A stretch of 64,000 nucleotides of DNA from Burkholderiales bacterium (lineage in GTDB: Bacteria > Pseudomonadota > Gammaproteobacteria > Burkholderiales > Casimicrobiaceae): assembly GCA_020851235.1 (NCBI GenBank), contig JADZDD010000006.1:1-64000 (forward strand), given 5' to 3'. The notes beneath the pieces are model-generated. The model made no database searches. It saw nothing but the letters and a program-made list of their open reading frames with translations, and was not told the DNA's origin. Positions 32,895 through 41,342 of this stretch are shown here, piece by piece; position 1 is the stretch's first letter, and every line of letters starts with the position of its first letter. The translations under genes were made by a program, and so were the position numbers.

Positions 32895-34139
32895 TCAGCG
32901 CAGATTCCCCGTGTGCCCCAGCGAGTAGCGGCCCGGCTGCGGCCACACCGTGAGTCCGTGCGGCTCCTTGCCGACGGGGATCGTCTTCACCGCGCCGCTC
33001 GTCGTATCGAACGCGTACACCGCGTTGTCGTAGCGACCCGACAGCCACAGCCACTTGCCGTCGGCGCTGACGTTGCCCATGTCGGGGCTGCCGCCGCCGG
33101 GGATCGGCCACGTCGCGACGACCGTTTGCGTCGCGAAGTCGATCACCGACACGCTTCCCTTGCCCTTGGTCGGACCGTGGATCTTGTTCGAGCCGCGGTT
33201 GGCGACGTAGAGCTTGGTGCCGTCGCGCGAGGGGTAGAGCCCATGCGTGCCCTTGCCGGTGGCGATGAATCCCGTCTGCCGGAAGGTGGCGAAATCGACG
33301 ACGTGAACGCCGTCGGCCATCATGTCGGCGACGAAGAACGTCTTGCCGTCCGGGGAGGCGCGAATGTCCTGCGGCATGCCTTTCGCGCTCGACTTCGCCA
33401 TCGCGTGGCCCGGCGCCCCTTTGGCGCTCGAAGGCGTTGCCTTGCCGGGTGCGACGAGTTGCGTGTAGCCCAACACCTTGCGCTCGACGAGGTCGATCTT
33501 CGCGATGCTGCCCGCGAACTCGCAGGTGAAGATCGCGTAGCGGCCATCGATCGAGAAATCGGCATGATTGATGCCGGCGCATTGCGGCACCTCGATGCTG
33601 TACTGCATCTGCATCGTGCGTGGATCGCGAAAATCGAGGCGCTTCAACGCTTCGGCGACGATGATCGCCGACTTGCCGTCGGGCGTGAAATACATGTTGT
33701 AGGGGTCGTCGACCGGAAGCGCCTTGCCCGGCTTGCCCGTGCGCGGATCGATCGGCGTGACGCTGCCCTTGTTGGTGTTCTCGGCATTGTTGGCGACCCA
33801 CAGCGTGCGCAGGTCCCAGGCCGGCACCACGTGCTGCGGATTGAGTCCGACGTTGAACCGTGCGACCACCGTGAACGTCGCCGGATCGATCACGTAGACG
33901 TCGCTCGACTGGATGTGCGGCACGTACACGCGCGGCAGGTCGCGCGCGACTTCGGGGTTCAACTTGCCGGCGGCGGTCTCGCTGTACAGGTTATGGGGGT
34001 CGACGACGGCAGGCATGCCGGGGACGGTGGCGATCGCACCGGGAGTCGCGGCGGCGCTCGGTGACTGTGCGGCGCCGGGGCCGGAGACCAGCACGAGGGC
34101 AGCGAGCACGGTGACGGGGACGAGGACGGGGAAGGTCAA
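32895..34139 (-). CDS. Secreted YncE-like beta-propeller protein (YVTN repeats)
   Basis: A 414-residue protein with a signal peptide (LTFPVLVPVTVLAALVLV...AAQ) and a seven-bladed propeller made of repeats such as VYVIDPATFTVVARFNVG and GSVSVIDFATQTVVATWPIPGGG. Similar proteins resemble YncE or the cytochrome-cd1 d1 propeller, without the heme ligands visible here. A low-complexity insert with two SSAKG units (TPSSAKGAPG...KSSAKGMPQ) lies near the middle. The TTG start is chosen because GGAG sits 6 bases before it and the signal peptide begins there; the longer frame overlaps the upstream gene. It follows the secreted creatininase-like gene by 34 bases on the same strand, suggesting a shared periplasmic function. 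Confidence 0.85.
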   Translation of the reverse strand: MTFPVLVPVTVLAALVLVSGPGAAQSPSAAATPGAIATVPGMPAVVDPHNLYSETAAGKLNPEVARDLPRVYVPHIQSSDVYVIDPATFTVVARFNVGLNPQHVVPAWDLRTLWVANNAENTNKGSVTPIDPRTGKPGKALPVDDPYNMYFTPDGKSAIIVAEALKRLDFRDPRTMQMQYSIEVPQCAGINHADFSIDGRYAIFTCEFAGSIAKIDLVERKVLGYTQLVAPGKATPSSAKGAPGHAMAKSSAKGMPQDIRASPDGKTFFVADMMADGVHVVDFATFRQTGFIATGKGTHGLYPSRDGTKLYVANRGSNKIHGPTKGKGSVSVIDFATQTVVATWPIPGGGSPDMGNVSADGKWLWLSGRYDNAVYAFDTTSGAVKTIPVGKEPHGLTVWPQPGRYSLGHTGNLR

Positions 34140-34173
34140 GAGAGGCTCCAGGCGGTGGCAATGAAATCGATGG

Positions 34174-34992
34174 TCAGCGGTGTGTCGCGGCACGTATCGC
34201 GGCAACGCTCTGCGCGACGATGGCGTCGACGGCGCTCTGTCCGAGTGTCGCGCTCGCGCGCGCCGGATCGCCGGTCACGCCGGGCGGTGGCTTTTCCGGC
34301 AAGCGTTCGGTGCGCACCTGCGCGGGGTCGATGGCGAGCATGAGCGAGGTATCGGCGAGGCCGGCGTGGGTGCCGATCTCGCCGGGCGCATAGCCCTGCT
34401 TGCGCAGCGTGGCGGCAAAGCCGCTCGTGGCGGCGCGGTAGTACGCGGCGATCGCGTGCGCACGCACCGGGCTTGCGGCCCATTCGCGATCGAGCGCGGC
34501 GGCGACCGCCTGGTTGTCTTTCTGGTAGTCCCCGTGATCGCCCAGGAAGACGACGTCGCGGAAGCCGGCGAGCTTGAAGCTTCGCCCCGCGGCGATCAGC
34601 ACCTGCCGATAGACGTCGGCGGGCACCGAGATCGTGCCGGGATAGCGCATGTGCCCGGTCGGGGGCGACAGCGCACCTTCCGGCACGTAGGCGAGCACCG
34701 GCGCGACGAGCGCGTCGCCGAGTTCACGCGCGATGCGCGCGGCAAGCGCGCGTGCCCGCACGTTGTGCTTGCCGAGCGTCAGGTGCGCGCCGCTTTGCTC
34801 GGTGCCGCCGATCGGGACGAGGATCGTCGTGGCCCCCGCGGCGATCCGCTGCGCGAGCTCGGGTGAGGTGAGGTCCTCGAGGAAGACGGAGGACGGGGTG
34901 GCGGCCTGCGGTCCCGACGTCGACACGAGGCCGACGAGAAGGGCGATCCACGCGCGCGTGCGCCACGAGGCCGGGAGCATGATGGCGCGCAT
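34174..34992 (-). CDS. Secreted creatininase-family protein
   Basis: A 272-residue creatininase-family amidohydrolase fold with a predicted signal peptide (RTRAWIALLVGLVSTSGPQAA), which is unusual because well-known creatininases are cytoplasmic. Metal-site segments are visible: GGTEQSGAHLTLGKHN (Glu65, His70, and His76 where classical creatininase has Asp), FLGDHGDYQKDNQ and GTHAGLADTS. The Asp-to-His change suggests altered metal binding or substrate. Substrate is unknown; the family includes creatinine, formamide-type and peptide-cleaving (MftE) members. It starts 34 bases before the beta-propeller gene and has no other clear partner. Confidence 0.85.
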   Translation of the reverse strand: MRAIMLPASWRTRAWIALLVGLVSTSGPQAATPSSVFLEDLTSPELAQRIAAGATTILVPIGGTEQSGAHLTLGKHNVRARALAARIARELGDALVAPVLAYVPEGALSPPTGHMRYPGTISVPADVYRQVLIAAGRSFKLAGFRDVVFLGDHGDYQKDNQAVAAALDREWAASPVRAHAIAAYYRAATSGFAATLRKQGYAPGEIGTHAGLADTSLMLAIDPAQVRTERLPEKPPPGVTGDPARASATLGQSAVDAIVAQSVAAIRAATHR

Positions 34993-35065
34993 TCTACGCG
35001 TCGCGATCCGCGGCCGCTGCCGGGGATGGCCCGGGCGCAGCCGTCGCGCCGGCGCCCCGGCACGC

Positions 35066-35071
35066 TATAAT
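35066..35071 (+). promoter_or_regulatory. TATAAT -10 element upstream of SRP RNA
   Basis: A perfect TATAAT lies about 70 bases upstream of the mature SRP RNA 5' end. Transcription from it would give a leader of about 63 bases that contains the hairpin at 35109-35128. No strong -35 hexamer is evident. Confidence 0.45.
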
Positions 35072-35108
35072 CCGGCCGCGACATCGCAGCCGACTCCGTG
35101 CCCTTCGT

Positions 35109-35128
35109 GGCATCGGCTTCCCGATGCC
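35109..35128 (+). other. Perfect 8-bp stem-loop in the SRP RNA leader
   Basis: GGCATCGG and CCGATGCC form a perfect eight-base-pair stem around a CTTC loop, 13 bases before the SRP RNA 5' end. No T-run follows, so it is not a standard terminator. It may help 5' processing of the precursor. Confidence 0.5.
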
Positions 35129-35140
35129 GCATCGATCAAC

Positions 35141-35236
35141 GGCGGGTCGCCCCGCATTGCAGTCCCGTGAACCTGGTCAGGTCCGGAAGGAAGCAGCCAC
35201 AGCGGGGTCCTGCAAGTGCCGGGATCACGGCTCGCC
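35141..35236 (+). ncRNA. ffs: Small signal recognition particle RNA (4.5S type)
   Basis: About 96 bases folding as one long hairpin. The conserved apical region GGTCAGGTCCGGAAGGAAGCAGCC (GGAA tetraloop and the asymmetric internal loop bound by Ffh) is present at about 35174-35197. The ends pair: GGCGGGT at 35141-35147 with GCTCGCC at 35230-35236. The RNA with Ffh targets inner-membrane proteins co-translationally. Placement just upstream of dnaX is the usual order in betaproteobacteria. Confidence 0.95.
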
Positions 35237-35295
35237 ACCTCACCCCTTAAACGCCGGATCGCGTCGTCTGCCCCATCTCCCATGAAGCACCTGGG

Positions 35296-35312
35296 CCGCC
35301 CCGATGGGGCGG
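35296..35312 (+). other. GC-rich hairpin between ffs and dnaX
   Basis: CCGCCCC and GGGGCGG pair around a GAT loop 60 bases after the SRP RNA end and 35 before the dnaX ATG. No T-run follows. It could be a weak attenuator or a processing boundary. Confidence 0.35.
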
Positions 35313-35346
35313 GGCGACGCCGCCCGCCGTCGAGCAGAGGAACGCC

Positions 35347-37098
35347 ATGAGCTACCAGGCACTCGCACGCAAGTGGCGACCGGCGACCTTCGCGGAGCTC
35401 TCGGGACAGGAGCACGTGGTGAAGGCGCTCACCAACTCGCTCGAGCGCGGTCGCCTGCATCACGCGTACCTCCTCACCGGGACACGCGGCGTCGGCAAGA
35501 CGACGATCGCCCGCATCCTCGCCAAGAGCTTGAATTGCGCGCAGGGCGTGACGGTGACGCCGTGCGGCGTGTGCACCCCCTGTCGCGACATCGACGCCGG
35601 CCGTTTCGTCGATCTCCTCGAACTCGACGCCGCCTCGAACACCGGCATCGACGACATGCGCGCGATCCTCGACAACGCGCGCTATGCCCCGACCGTCGGA
35701 CGCTACAAGGTCTATCTCATCGACGAGGTCCACCAGCTGTCGAAGGCGGCGTTCAACTCGATGCTGAAGACGCTCGAGGAGCCGCCCGAGCACGTGCGCT
35801 TCGTGCTTGCCACGACCGATCCGCAGAAGATTCCGATCACGGTCCTGTCGCGCTGCCTGCAGTTCAACCTGAAACCGCTCACCCCGCAGCTCATCGCCGC
35901 ACGCCTCGCGTTCATCGTCGAGGCGGAGGCGGTTGCAAGCGACCCGGCGGCGGTCGCGCTGCTCGCCGCGGCTGGCCGGGGGTCGCTGCGCGACAGCCTG
36001 TCGCTGCTCGACCAGGCGATCGCCTTCGGCGGTGGCGAGGTGCGCGAAGACGTCGTTCGCACCATGCTCGGCACCGTCGATCGCGAGTACGCCTACCGCA
36101 TCGCCGACGCGCTTGCCGCCAACGACGGAACCGCACTCCTGGCCGAGAGCGATGCCCTCGCCGAGCGTGGGCTCGCGGCGCTGCCCGCGCTGGACGAGAT
36201 CGCTTCGCTTTTTCACCGCATCGCGGTCGCCCAGGTGGTGCCGGCCGCTGCCGGCGCGTTCGACGACGCGGAGCGCGTGCGCGCGCTCGCGGCTCGCTTC
36301 ACCCCCGAAGCGGCGCAACTGCACTATCAGATCGCGACGCAAAGCCGTGCCGACGTGGCGCGCGCGCCCGACGAGGCGGCCGGCATGACGATGGCGCTGC
36401 TGCGCATGCTTGCCTTCGCGCCGATCGTGGACGGCGACCCCGAACCGCCGGGCGCGCCGGCGCGCGCGGCTCGGGGCGAGGCGACGGGCGCGTCGGGGTC
36501 GGCGTCGGCACCGAAGGATGCGGCGGCGGCTTCGGCGTCGACGCCGCAGCGCCCGGCGCCAGCGACCCGGGCCCGTGGCGGACGTCACGCCGCCACCGAG
36601 GTTCCGGCAGCGGAAGAGGCGGCACCGCCGCCGCGCGCGCGCCCCGAGGCACCCGCCGCCGCCGAGGCGGCAGGGCGCGAGATGCGGCCGCTGCCCACCG
36701 AACCCGACGCCTGGCCGGCCTTTGTCGCCTCGCTCAAGCTCACCGGCATGGCCGCGCAGCTCGCCGCGCAGACCGGCCTCGTCTCGCTCGTCGGGCACGT
36801 GCTGACGCTCGCCTTGCCCGTTTCCGCCAGGCACCTCACCGACAAGGTCTTCGCCGACAAGCTCACGGTCGCGCTCGACAAGGCCACGGGACGCAAACTT
36901 CGGCTCGCTTTCGAGGTCGGAGTACCGGCCAGTGCATCACTGGCCGACACCGAGCAGCGCAAGCGCGCCGAGGCCAGGGTCGAGCGCGAGGCGGCGTTTC
37001 GCGACGAGCCCTTCGTCCGCGATCTCGTCGCGCGCTTCGACGCCGCGGTGCGCACCGACACCATCGCGCCACTCGCCGACGACGGCGAGGCGACCTGA
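35347..37098 (+). CDS. dnaX: DNA polymerase III subunit gamma/tau
   Basis: A 583-residue clamp-loader ATPase. The opening [20 protein letters not shown] is diagnostic; Walker A is GTRGVGKTT (45-53), a zinc module has Cys64, Cys73, Cys76 and Cys79, and [22 protein letters not shown] is the Walker B region. After domain III, a Pro/Ala-rich linker (about 370-445) leads to the tau C-terminal region that would contact the polymerase. I see no poly-A slippery sequence of the E. coli kind, so a short gamma form through frameshifting is not supported. An AGAGGA site lies before the ATG. ybaB and recR follow on the same strand. Confidence 0.97.
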   Translation: MSYQALARKWRPATFAELSGQEHVVKALTNSLERGRLHHAYLLTGTRGVGKTTIARILAKSLNCAQGVTVTPCGVCTPCRDIDAGRFVDLLELDAASNTGIDDMRAILDNARYAPTVGRYKVYLIDEVHQLSKAAFNSMLKTLEEPPEHVRFVLATTDPQKIPITVLSRCLQFNLKPLTPQLIAARLAFIVEAEAVASDPAAVALLAAAGRGSLRDSLSLLDQAIAFGGGEVREDVVRTMLGTVDREYAYRIADALAANDGTALLAESDALAERGLAALPALDEIASLFHRIAVAQVVPAAAGAFDDAERVRALAARFTPEAAQLHYQIATQSRADVARAPDEAAGMTMALLRMLAFAPIVDGDPEPPGAPARAARGEATGASGSASAPKDAAAASASTPQRPAPATRARGGRHAATEVPAAEEAAPPPRARPEAPAAAEAAGREMRPLPTEPDAWPAFVASLKLTGMAAQLAAQTGLVSLVGHVLTLALPVSARHLTDKVFADKLTVALDKATGRKLRLAFEVGVPASASLADTEQRKRAEARVEREAAFRDEPFVRDLVARFDAAVRTDTIAPLADDGEAT

Positions 37099-37123
37099 TT
37101 TTTTGCACGAAAGGCACACGCCC

Positions 37124-37450
37124 ATGATGAAGAACCAGCTCGCCGGGCTCATGAAGCAGGCCCAGCAGATGCAAGACAACATGAAGAAGGCGCAGGAAGA
37201 GCTCGCCAGCACCGAGGTCGAGGGGCAGGCGGGGGCAGGGCTCGTCAAGGTCACGATGACGTGTCGCCACGCGGTGAAGCGCGTCGCCATCGACCCGTCG
37301 TTGTTGGCCGAGGATCGCGACATGCTCGAGGATCTCGTCGCGGCCGCCTTCAACGATGCCATTCGGCGCGTCGAGACGACGACGCAGGAGAAGATGGCGG
37401 GACTCACCGCCGGCATGCCGCTGCCGCCAGGCTTCAAGCTCCCGTTCTAG
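37124..37450 (+). CDS. YbaB/EbfC-family nucleoid-associated protein
   Basis: A 108-residue DNA-binding protein of the YbaB family. Characteristic parts are [22 protein letters not shown] at the N-terminal helix, [34 protein letters not shown], and [17 protein letters not shown]. These dimers bind DNA broadly and are nearly always encoded between dnaX and recR, as here (gaps of 25 and 44 bases). The first two codons are both ATG. Confidence 0.96.
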   Translation: MMKNQLAGLMKQAQQMQDNMKKAQEELASTEVEGQAGAGLVKVTMTCRHAVKRVAIDPSLLAEDRDMLEDLVAAAFNDAIRRVETTTQEKMAGLTAGMPLPPGFKLPF

Positions 37451-37494
37451 CGAGCTCGCGCCCGCACCCACCTTTCGCCGTTCGCCGCGATCGC

Positions 37495-38121
37495 ATGGCC
37501 CTGACCGAACCTCCCCCGCGCGAACCGGTCGTGAGCCTCGATGCGCTCGTCAAGGCGCTGCGCTGCCTGCCCGGCGTGGGTCCGAAGGCGGCGCAGCGCA
37601 TGGCGCTGCACCTCATGCAGCACGATCGCGACGGTGCGCGCGCGCTCGGCCAGGCGCTCGTGCACGCGGCCGATGCGATCCGCCACTGCGAGCGCTGCAA
37701 CACCTTCACCGAGGAGGCGACCTGCAATCTGTGTCGCTCGTCGCGGCGCGACCCCACGCTCCTGTGCGTCGTGGAGACCCCGGCTGATCTGCTCATGGTC
37801 GAGCAGGCGCAGGCGTATCAGGGGCTGTACTTCGTGCTGATGGGCCGCCTCTCGCCGCTCGACGGTGTCGGGCCGCGCGAGATCCACCTCGAGCGCCTCA
37901 TCCGGCGCGCCACCGACGGCATCGTGCGCGAGGTGATCCTCGCCACCAATTTCACCAACGAAGGCGAGGCGACCGCGCACTACATCGGCGAACTCCTCGC
38001 CACGCGCGGTCTTGCCATCTCGCGGCTCGCGCGGGGCGTTCCGGTCGGCGGCGAACTCGAGTACGTCGACGCCGGCACGCTCGCCCAGGCGCTGCGCGAG
38101 CGGCGCCCCGTCACACGTTAG
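37495..38121 (+). CDS. recR: Recombination mediator RecR
   Basis: A 208-residue protein that loads RecA with RecO/RecF at gaps. An N-terminal helix-hairpin-helix ([21 protein letters not shown]), a C4 zinc finger (Cys65, Cys68, Cys77, Cys80) and a Toprim domain ([39 protein letters not shown]) are visible. Length is typical. It is the last gene of the ffs-dnaX-ybaB-recR set; a TRAP receptor follows after 72 bases. Confidence 0.97.
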   Translation: MALTEPPPREPVVSLDALVKALRCLPGVGPKAAQRMALHLMQHDRDGARALGQALVHAADAIRHCERCNTFTEEATCNLCRSSRRDPTLLCVVETPADLLMVEQAQAYQGLYFVLMGRLSPLDGVGPREIHLERLIRRATDGIVREVILATNFTNEGEATAHYIGELLATRGLAISRLARGVPVGGELEYVDAGTLAQALRERRPVTR

Positions 38122-38193
38122 CGAACCACGATCCACCCACCCGATCCTCAACTGCACGTCGTTGCGCCCGGCGACGTCCTGTCCGGAGAGTCC

Positions 38194-39378
38194 ATGACGC
38201 ACCCCACCAAGCCACCTCGCACCGTCCCGACGCCCCCCGGTGTCGCCGCACGACCACGCCGCCGCCGCTTCCTCGCTGCCGCCACCGGGGCCGCCGCGGG
38301 TGCCGCGTCGATCGGCTTGCCCATGGTTGCGCGCGGGCAGGCCGGTCCCGTCACGCTGCGCTGGCAGTCGGCGTGGCCGGCGAAGGACATCTTCCACGAG
38401 TACGCCGTCGACTACGCGAGGAAGGTGGGTGACATGACCGGCGGCGACCTGAAGATCGACATGCTTCCGGCCGGCGCCGTGGTTCCCGCGTTCGGGCTCC
38501 TCGACGCGGTATCGAAAGGGGCGCTCGACGGCGGCCACGGCGTGCTCGTCTATCACTACGGCAAGGATCCGGCGCTTGGGCTCTGGGGCTCGGGTCCCGC
38601 CTTCGGCATGGACGCCAACATGCTGCTCGCGTGGCACCGCTACGGCGGAGGCCAGGAGCTTCTGGCGAAGGTCTATGCCGCGTTGGGCGCCAACGTCGCG
38701 TCCTTTCTCTACGGGCCGATGCCCACCCAGCCGCTCGGCTGGTTCAAGAAGCCGGTGACCAAGATCGGTGACTTTGCCGGGCTCAAGTTCCGCACGGCGG
38801 GTCTGTCCACCGACGTCTTCACCGGAATGGGCGCCGTTGTCGACCCGCTGCCCGCCGACGCGATCGTGCAGGCGATGAGCAAGGGGGTGATCGATGCGGC
38901 CGAGTACAACAACATGACGTCCGATCGCCAGCTCGGCCTGCCCGACATGGCGTCGGTGTGCATGCTGCAAAGCTTCCATCAAAACGCCGAGCAGTTCGAG
39001 ATTCTCGTCAACCGCGATCGGTTCAAGGCGCTGCCCGCCGCGATGCAGGCGATCGTCGCGCATGCCGTCGACGCGGCGTCGGCGGATCTCGCCTGGAAGG
39101 CCATCGACCGCTATTCGAAGGACTATCGCGAGTTGCAGGCGAAGCAGGGCGTGCGCTTCTACAAGACGCCCGATGCCGTGCTGCAAACGGAGCTCGAGGT
39201 CTACGACAAGGTCACCGCGAAGAAGGCGTCCGAGAGCCCGCTCTTCAAGGAGATCCTCGACTCGCAGCGGGCCTTTGCCGAGCGCGCGGTGCGCTGGGAC
39301 ATGGACGGCACGGTGAATCGGCGCATGGCATACAACCACTACTTCGCCAGGAAGGGCTGGCCGTTCAAGAAGGGGTAG
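38194..39378 (+). CDS. TRAP transporter substrate-binding protein DctP-like, apparent orphan
   Basis: A 394-residue periplasmic receptor with a twin-arginine signal (RRRRFLAAATGAAAG, about 22-36), implying export in folded form. The mature part shows DctP/TakP features: RWQSAWPAKDIFHEYAVDYA, SKGALDGGHGVLVYHYGKD, FAGLKFRTAGLSTDVFTGMG (binding Arg) and AAEYNNMTSDRQLGL. Similar receptors bind 2-oxo acids or other carboxylates. No DctQ or DctM membrane genes occur in the window, so its transporter is encoded elsewhere. The upstream ATG is the first in a long Pro/Thr-rich leader; the signal itself begins at about residue 20. Confidence 0.88.
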   Translation: MTHPTKPPRTVPTPPGVAARPRRRRFLAAATGAAAGAASIGLPMVARGQAGPVTLRWQSAWPAKDIFHEYAVDYARKVGDMTGGDLKIDMLPAGAVVPAFGLLDAVSKGALDGGHGVLVYHYGKDPALGLWGSGPAFGMDANMLLAWHRYGGGQELLAKVYAALGANVASFLYGPMPTQPLGWFKKPVTKIGDFAGLKFRTAGLSTDVFTGMGAVVDPLPADAIVQAMSKGVIDAAEYNNMTSDRQLGLPDMASVCMLQSFHQNAEQFEILVNRDRFKALPAAMQAIVAHAVDAASADLAWKAIDRYSKDYRELQAKQGVRFYKTPDAVLQTELEVYDKVTAKKASESPLFKEILDSQRAFAERAVRWDMDGTVNRRMAYNHYFARKGWPFKKG

Positions 39379-39404
39379 GCCACATCCGGCCACGTCGAGG
39401 CGAC

Positions 39405-39428
39405 ACGGCGCCACGGCGCCACGGCGCC
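39405..39428 (+). repeat. Three perfect copies of an 8-bp tandem repeat
   Basis: ACGGCGCC occurs three times in a row between the TRAP receptor and CBS genes. Each unit contains the palindrome GGCGCC, so the array can fold on itself. It may be a slippage site or part of a termination region. Confidence 0.7.
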
Positions 39429-39548
39429 GCGCGCACCGGCGCAGGCGAGGCCCGCGTCGCCCCACCCCCACACAGGCGCGCCTATCGGTAGTACTCTTCG
39501 ATCGACGGGCGCGGACTCCCCGCCGCGCCGGCTCACCGAGGAGGCGCC

Positions 39549-39992
39549 ATGCTGGTCAGCGAGATCCTGCGCATCAAGGGCAACGCACTCTTCACGACCG
39601 CTCCCGACGGCGCGGTGCTCGATGCCGTCAAGGTGATGGTCGACAACGACATCGGCTCGCTCGTGGTGATGGACCACGGGCGTATCGCGGGCATCCTCAC
39701 CTTCCGCGAGATCCTCGCCGCACTGGCGAGCGGGGAAGGGGCGCTCGGCAAGCGTACGGTCGCCGAGATCTGCGATCGCGATCCGTTCACCTGCGCCCCG
39801 AGTCTCGACGTCATGTCGCTGCGCGGGGCAATGCTCGAGCGCCACGCGCGCTACGTTCCGGTGATGGCCGACACCACGCTCGAAGGCGTGGTCTCGTTCC
39901 ATGACGTCGCCAAGGCGGTGTACGAGGAGCAGATCTTCGAGAATCGCATGCTGAAGAGTTATATCGGTGATTCGCCCGCCGCCACGCTGTGA
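39549..39992 (+). CDS. CBS-domain pair protein
   Basis: A 147-residue protein made of two CBS repeats: residues about 5-65 (ITD-type ILRIKGNALFTTAPDG...DIGSLVVMDHGRIAGILTFREIL) and about 75-135 (VAEICDRDPFTCAPSLDV...RHARYVPVMADTTLEGVVSFHDV). CBS pairs bind adenosine nucleotides and regulate partners. A GAGGAGG site precedes the ATG. It is alone in sequence context, ahead of the tripartite tricarboxylate transporter genes (250 bases); whether it regulates them is not known. Confidence 0.9.
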   Translation: MLVSEILRIKGNALFTTAPDGAVLDAVKVMVDNDIGSLVVMDHGRIAGILTFREILAALASGEGALGKRTVAEICDRDPFTCAPSLDVMSLRGAMLERHARYVPVMADTTLEGVVSFHDVAKAVYEEQIFENRMLKSYIGDSPAATL

Positions 39993-40043
39993 GCGGCCCT
40001 CTTCGTACGCGAGCCCAGCGCAAATAGTGTGATACCCTCGTTC

Positions 40044-40068
40044 GCACTGCGTTAATCACGCAGCGTGC
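40044..40068. promoter_or_regulatory. Inverted repeat upstream of the TctC gene
   Basis: GCACTGCGT and ACGCAGCGTGC flank a TAATC loop; five bases pair perfectly and the pairing extends four further bases past a two-base bulge. It lies 174 bases before the TctC ATG and 52 after the CBS stop. It could be an operator or a terminator hairpin lacking a T-run. Confidence 0.35.
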
Positions 40069-40241
40069 ACCGCAACCGGTGCGCGCGGAGCAACAGCAAC
40101 GGCGCGACGCGGTTTCGCCGCGAGCGCTCGCCGCCGCCGCACGCGGTCACGGCGATATCGTGGGCATCGCGATCGCCCCCGTCACGGCCCAGCGCCGGAC
40201 GAGCCCTCTGCCGTCCCACATCACTCCAGAGGAGGCCAATC

Positions 40242-41264
40242 ATGGAATGTCACATCACGACTGAAGCCGCACAGTTGCCGCGCAGGCTGCGTGCCGCGCA
40301 CCGCACCTGGCCGCACTTGGCCGGCGCGGTCGCGCTCGCGGCCGCCTGCGTCGGATGGGTGGCGCCGGCCACAGCGCAGTCCAAGTTCCCCGACCATACG
40401 ATCAACTACATCATTCCGTTCGCGCCGGGGGGCGAGTCGGATATCGCCGCGCGTCTGCAGGAGCCGTTCTTCAAGAAATACGCGGGAGTGACCGTTGCCA
40501 TCCAGTACCGCACCGGCGCCGGAGGCGCCACGGCCTGGGCGCAATTGAACAACATGGAGAATACGGGCTACACGATCATGGGGACGAACCTGCCCCACAT
40601 CGTCTTGCAACCCATGCAAAAGGGCTCCGGGTACGACACCGATGACCTGCAGAACGTCTACTGGTTCCAGTACACGCCCGACGCGTTGATCGTCCCGGCG
40701 GCGAGCCCGTACAAGACACTGAAGGAACTCGTCGACTACGCCAAGAAGAATCCGGCCAAGCTCACGGTCGGCGGGACCGGGACGGCTTCAGGCAATCAGG
40801 TGGCGCAGGTTCGCTTCGACAAGATCGCGGGTATCAAGACCACCTACGTGCCGTTCAAGGGAACCGGAGCGGTCAACACCGCGCTTCTCGGGCACCACGT
40901 CGATGCCTCGTGGGGTTACACCACCGTGCGCCTCGGGCTTGGCGACCAGGTACGTTGCCTCGCGGTGGCCATGCCGGCGCGACATCCCGCGATCCCCGAC
41001 TGCCCGACCTTCAAGGAACTCGGATACGACATGATCGGTGGCGTCTACCGCGGCGTGGCCGTGCCGAAGACGACGCCCAAGGACATCCAGGAGAGGCTCT
41101 CCACGATTCTCGGCCAGATCAACAAGGACCCGGAATTCATCAAGCAGATGGAGAAGGCCGGATTCTCGATGGTCGACGTCGACCTCGCCGGCATGACCGC
41201 CTTCATGGCCAAGATGAAGAAGGAACTCGTTCCCGCAGCGCAGAGCCTGGGCCTCAAGCCTTGA
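40242..41264 (+). CDS. Tripartite tricarboxylate transporter substrate-binding protein (TctC-like)
   Basis: A 340-residue periplasmic receptor (Bug family). A signal peptide (HLAGAVALAAACVGWVAPATAQ) precedes the mature KFPDHTINYIIPFAPGGESDIAAR; the ligand loops GAGGATAWAQLNN, VGGTGTASGNQVAQVRF and FKGTGAVNTALLGHHVDASWG are present. The ligand is probably a carboxylate. A strong GAGGAGG site sits 8 bases before the ATG. It is followed by TctA and TctB genes, forming a complete importer in the order C-A-B. Confidence 0.92.
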   Translation: MECHITTEAAQLPRRLRAAHRTWPHLAGAVALAAACVGWVAPATAQSKFPDHTINYIIPFAPGGESDIAARLQEPFFKKYAGVTVAIQYRTGAGGATAWAQLNNMENTGYTIMGTNLPHIVLQPMQKGSGYDTDDLQNVYWFQYTPDALIVPAASPYKTLKELVDYAKKNPAKLTVGGTGTASGNQVAQVRFDKIAGIKTTYVPFKGTGAVNTALLGHHVDASWGYTTVRLGLGDQVRCLAVAMPARHPAIPDCPTFKELGYDMIGGVYRGVAVPKTTPKDIQERLSTILGQINKDPEFIKQMEKAGFSMVDVDLAGMTAFMAKMKKELVPAAQSLGLKP

Positions 41265-41342
41265 TTCACCGTGTTGCGGCCGGTGCGGGCGGTGCGGATC
41301 GCCGCCGCCCGTACCCAGGCGATGCCATGAGGTGAACGAGCG

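Noticed and set aside
35347-37098. Programmed frameshift producing a short gamma form of DnaX
   Set aside because: No A-rich slippery heptamer like that of E. coli dnaX was seen in the relevant region.
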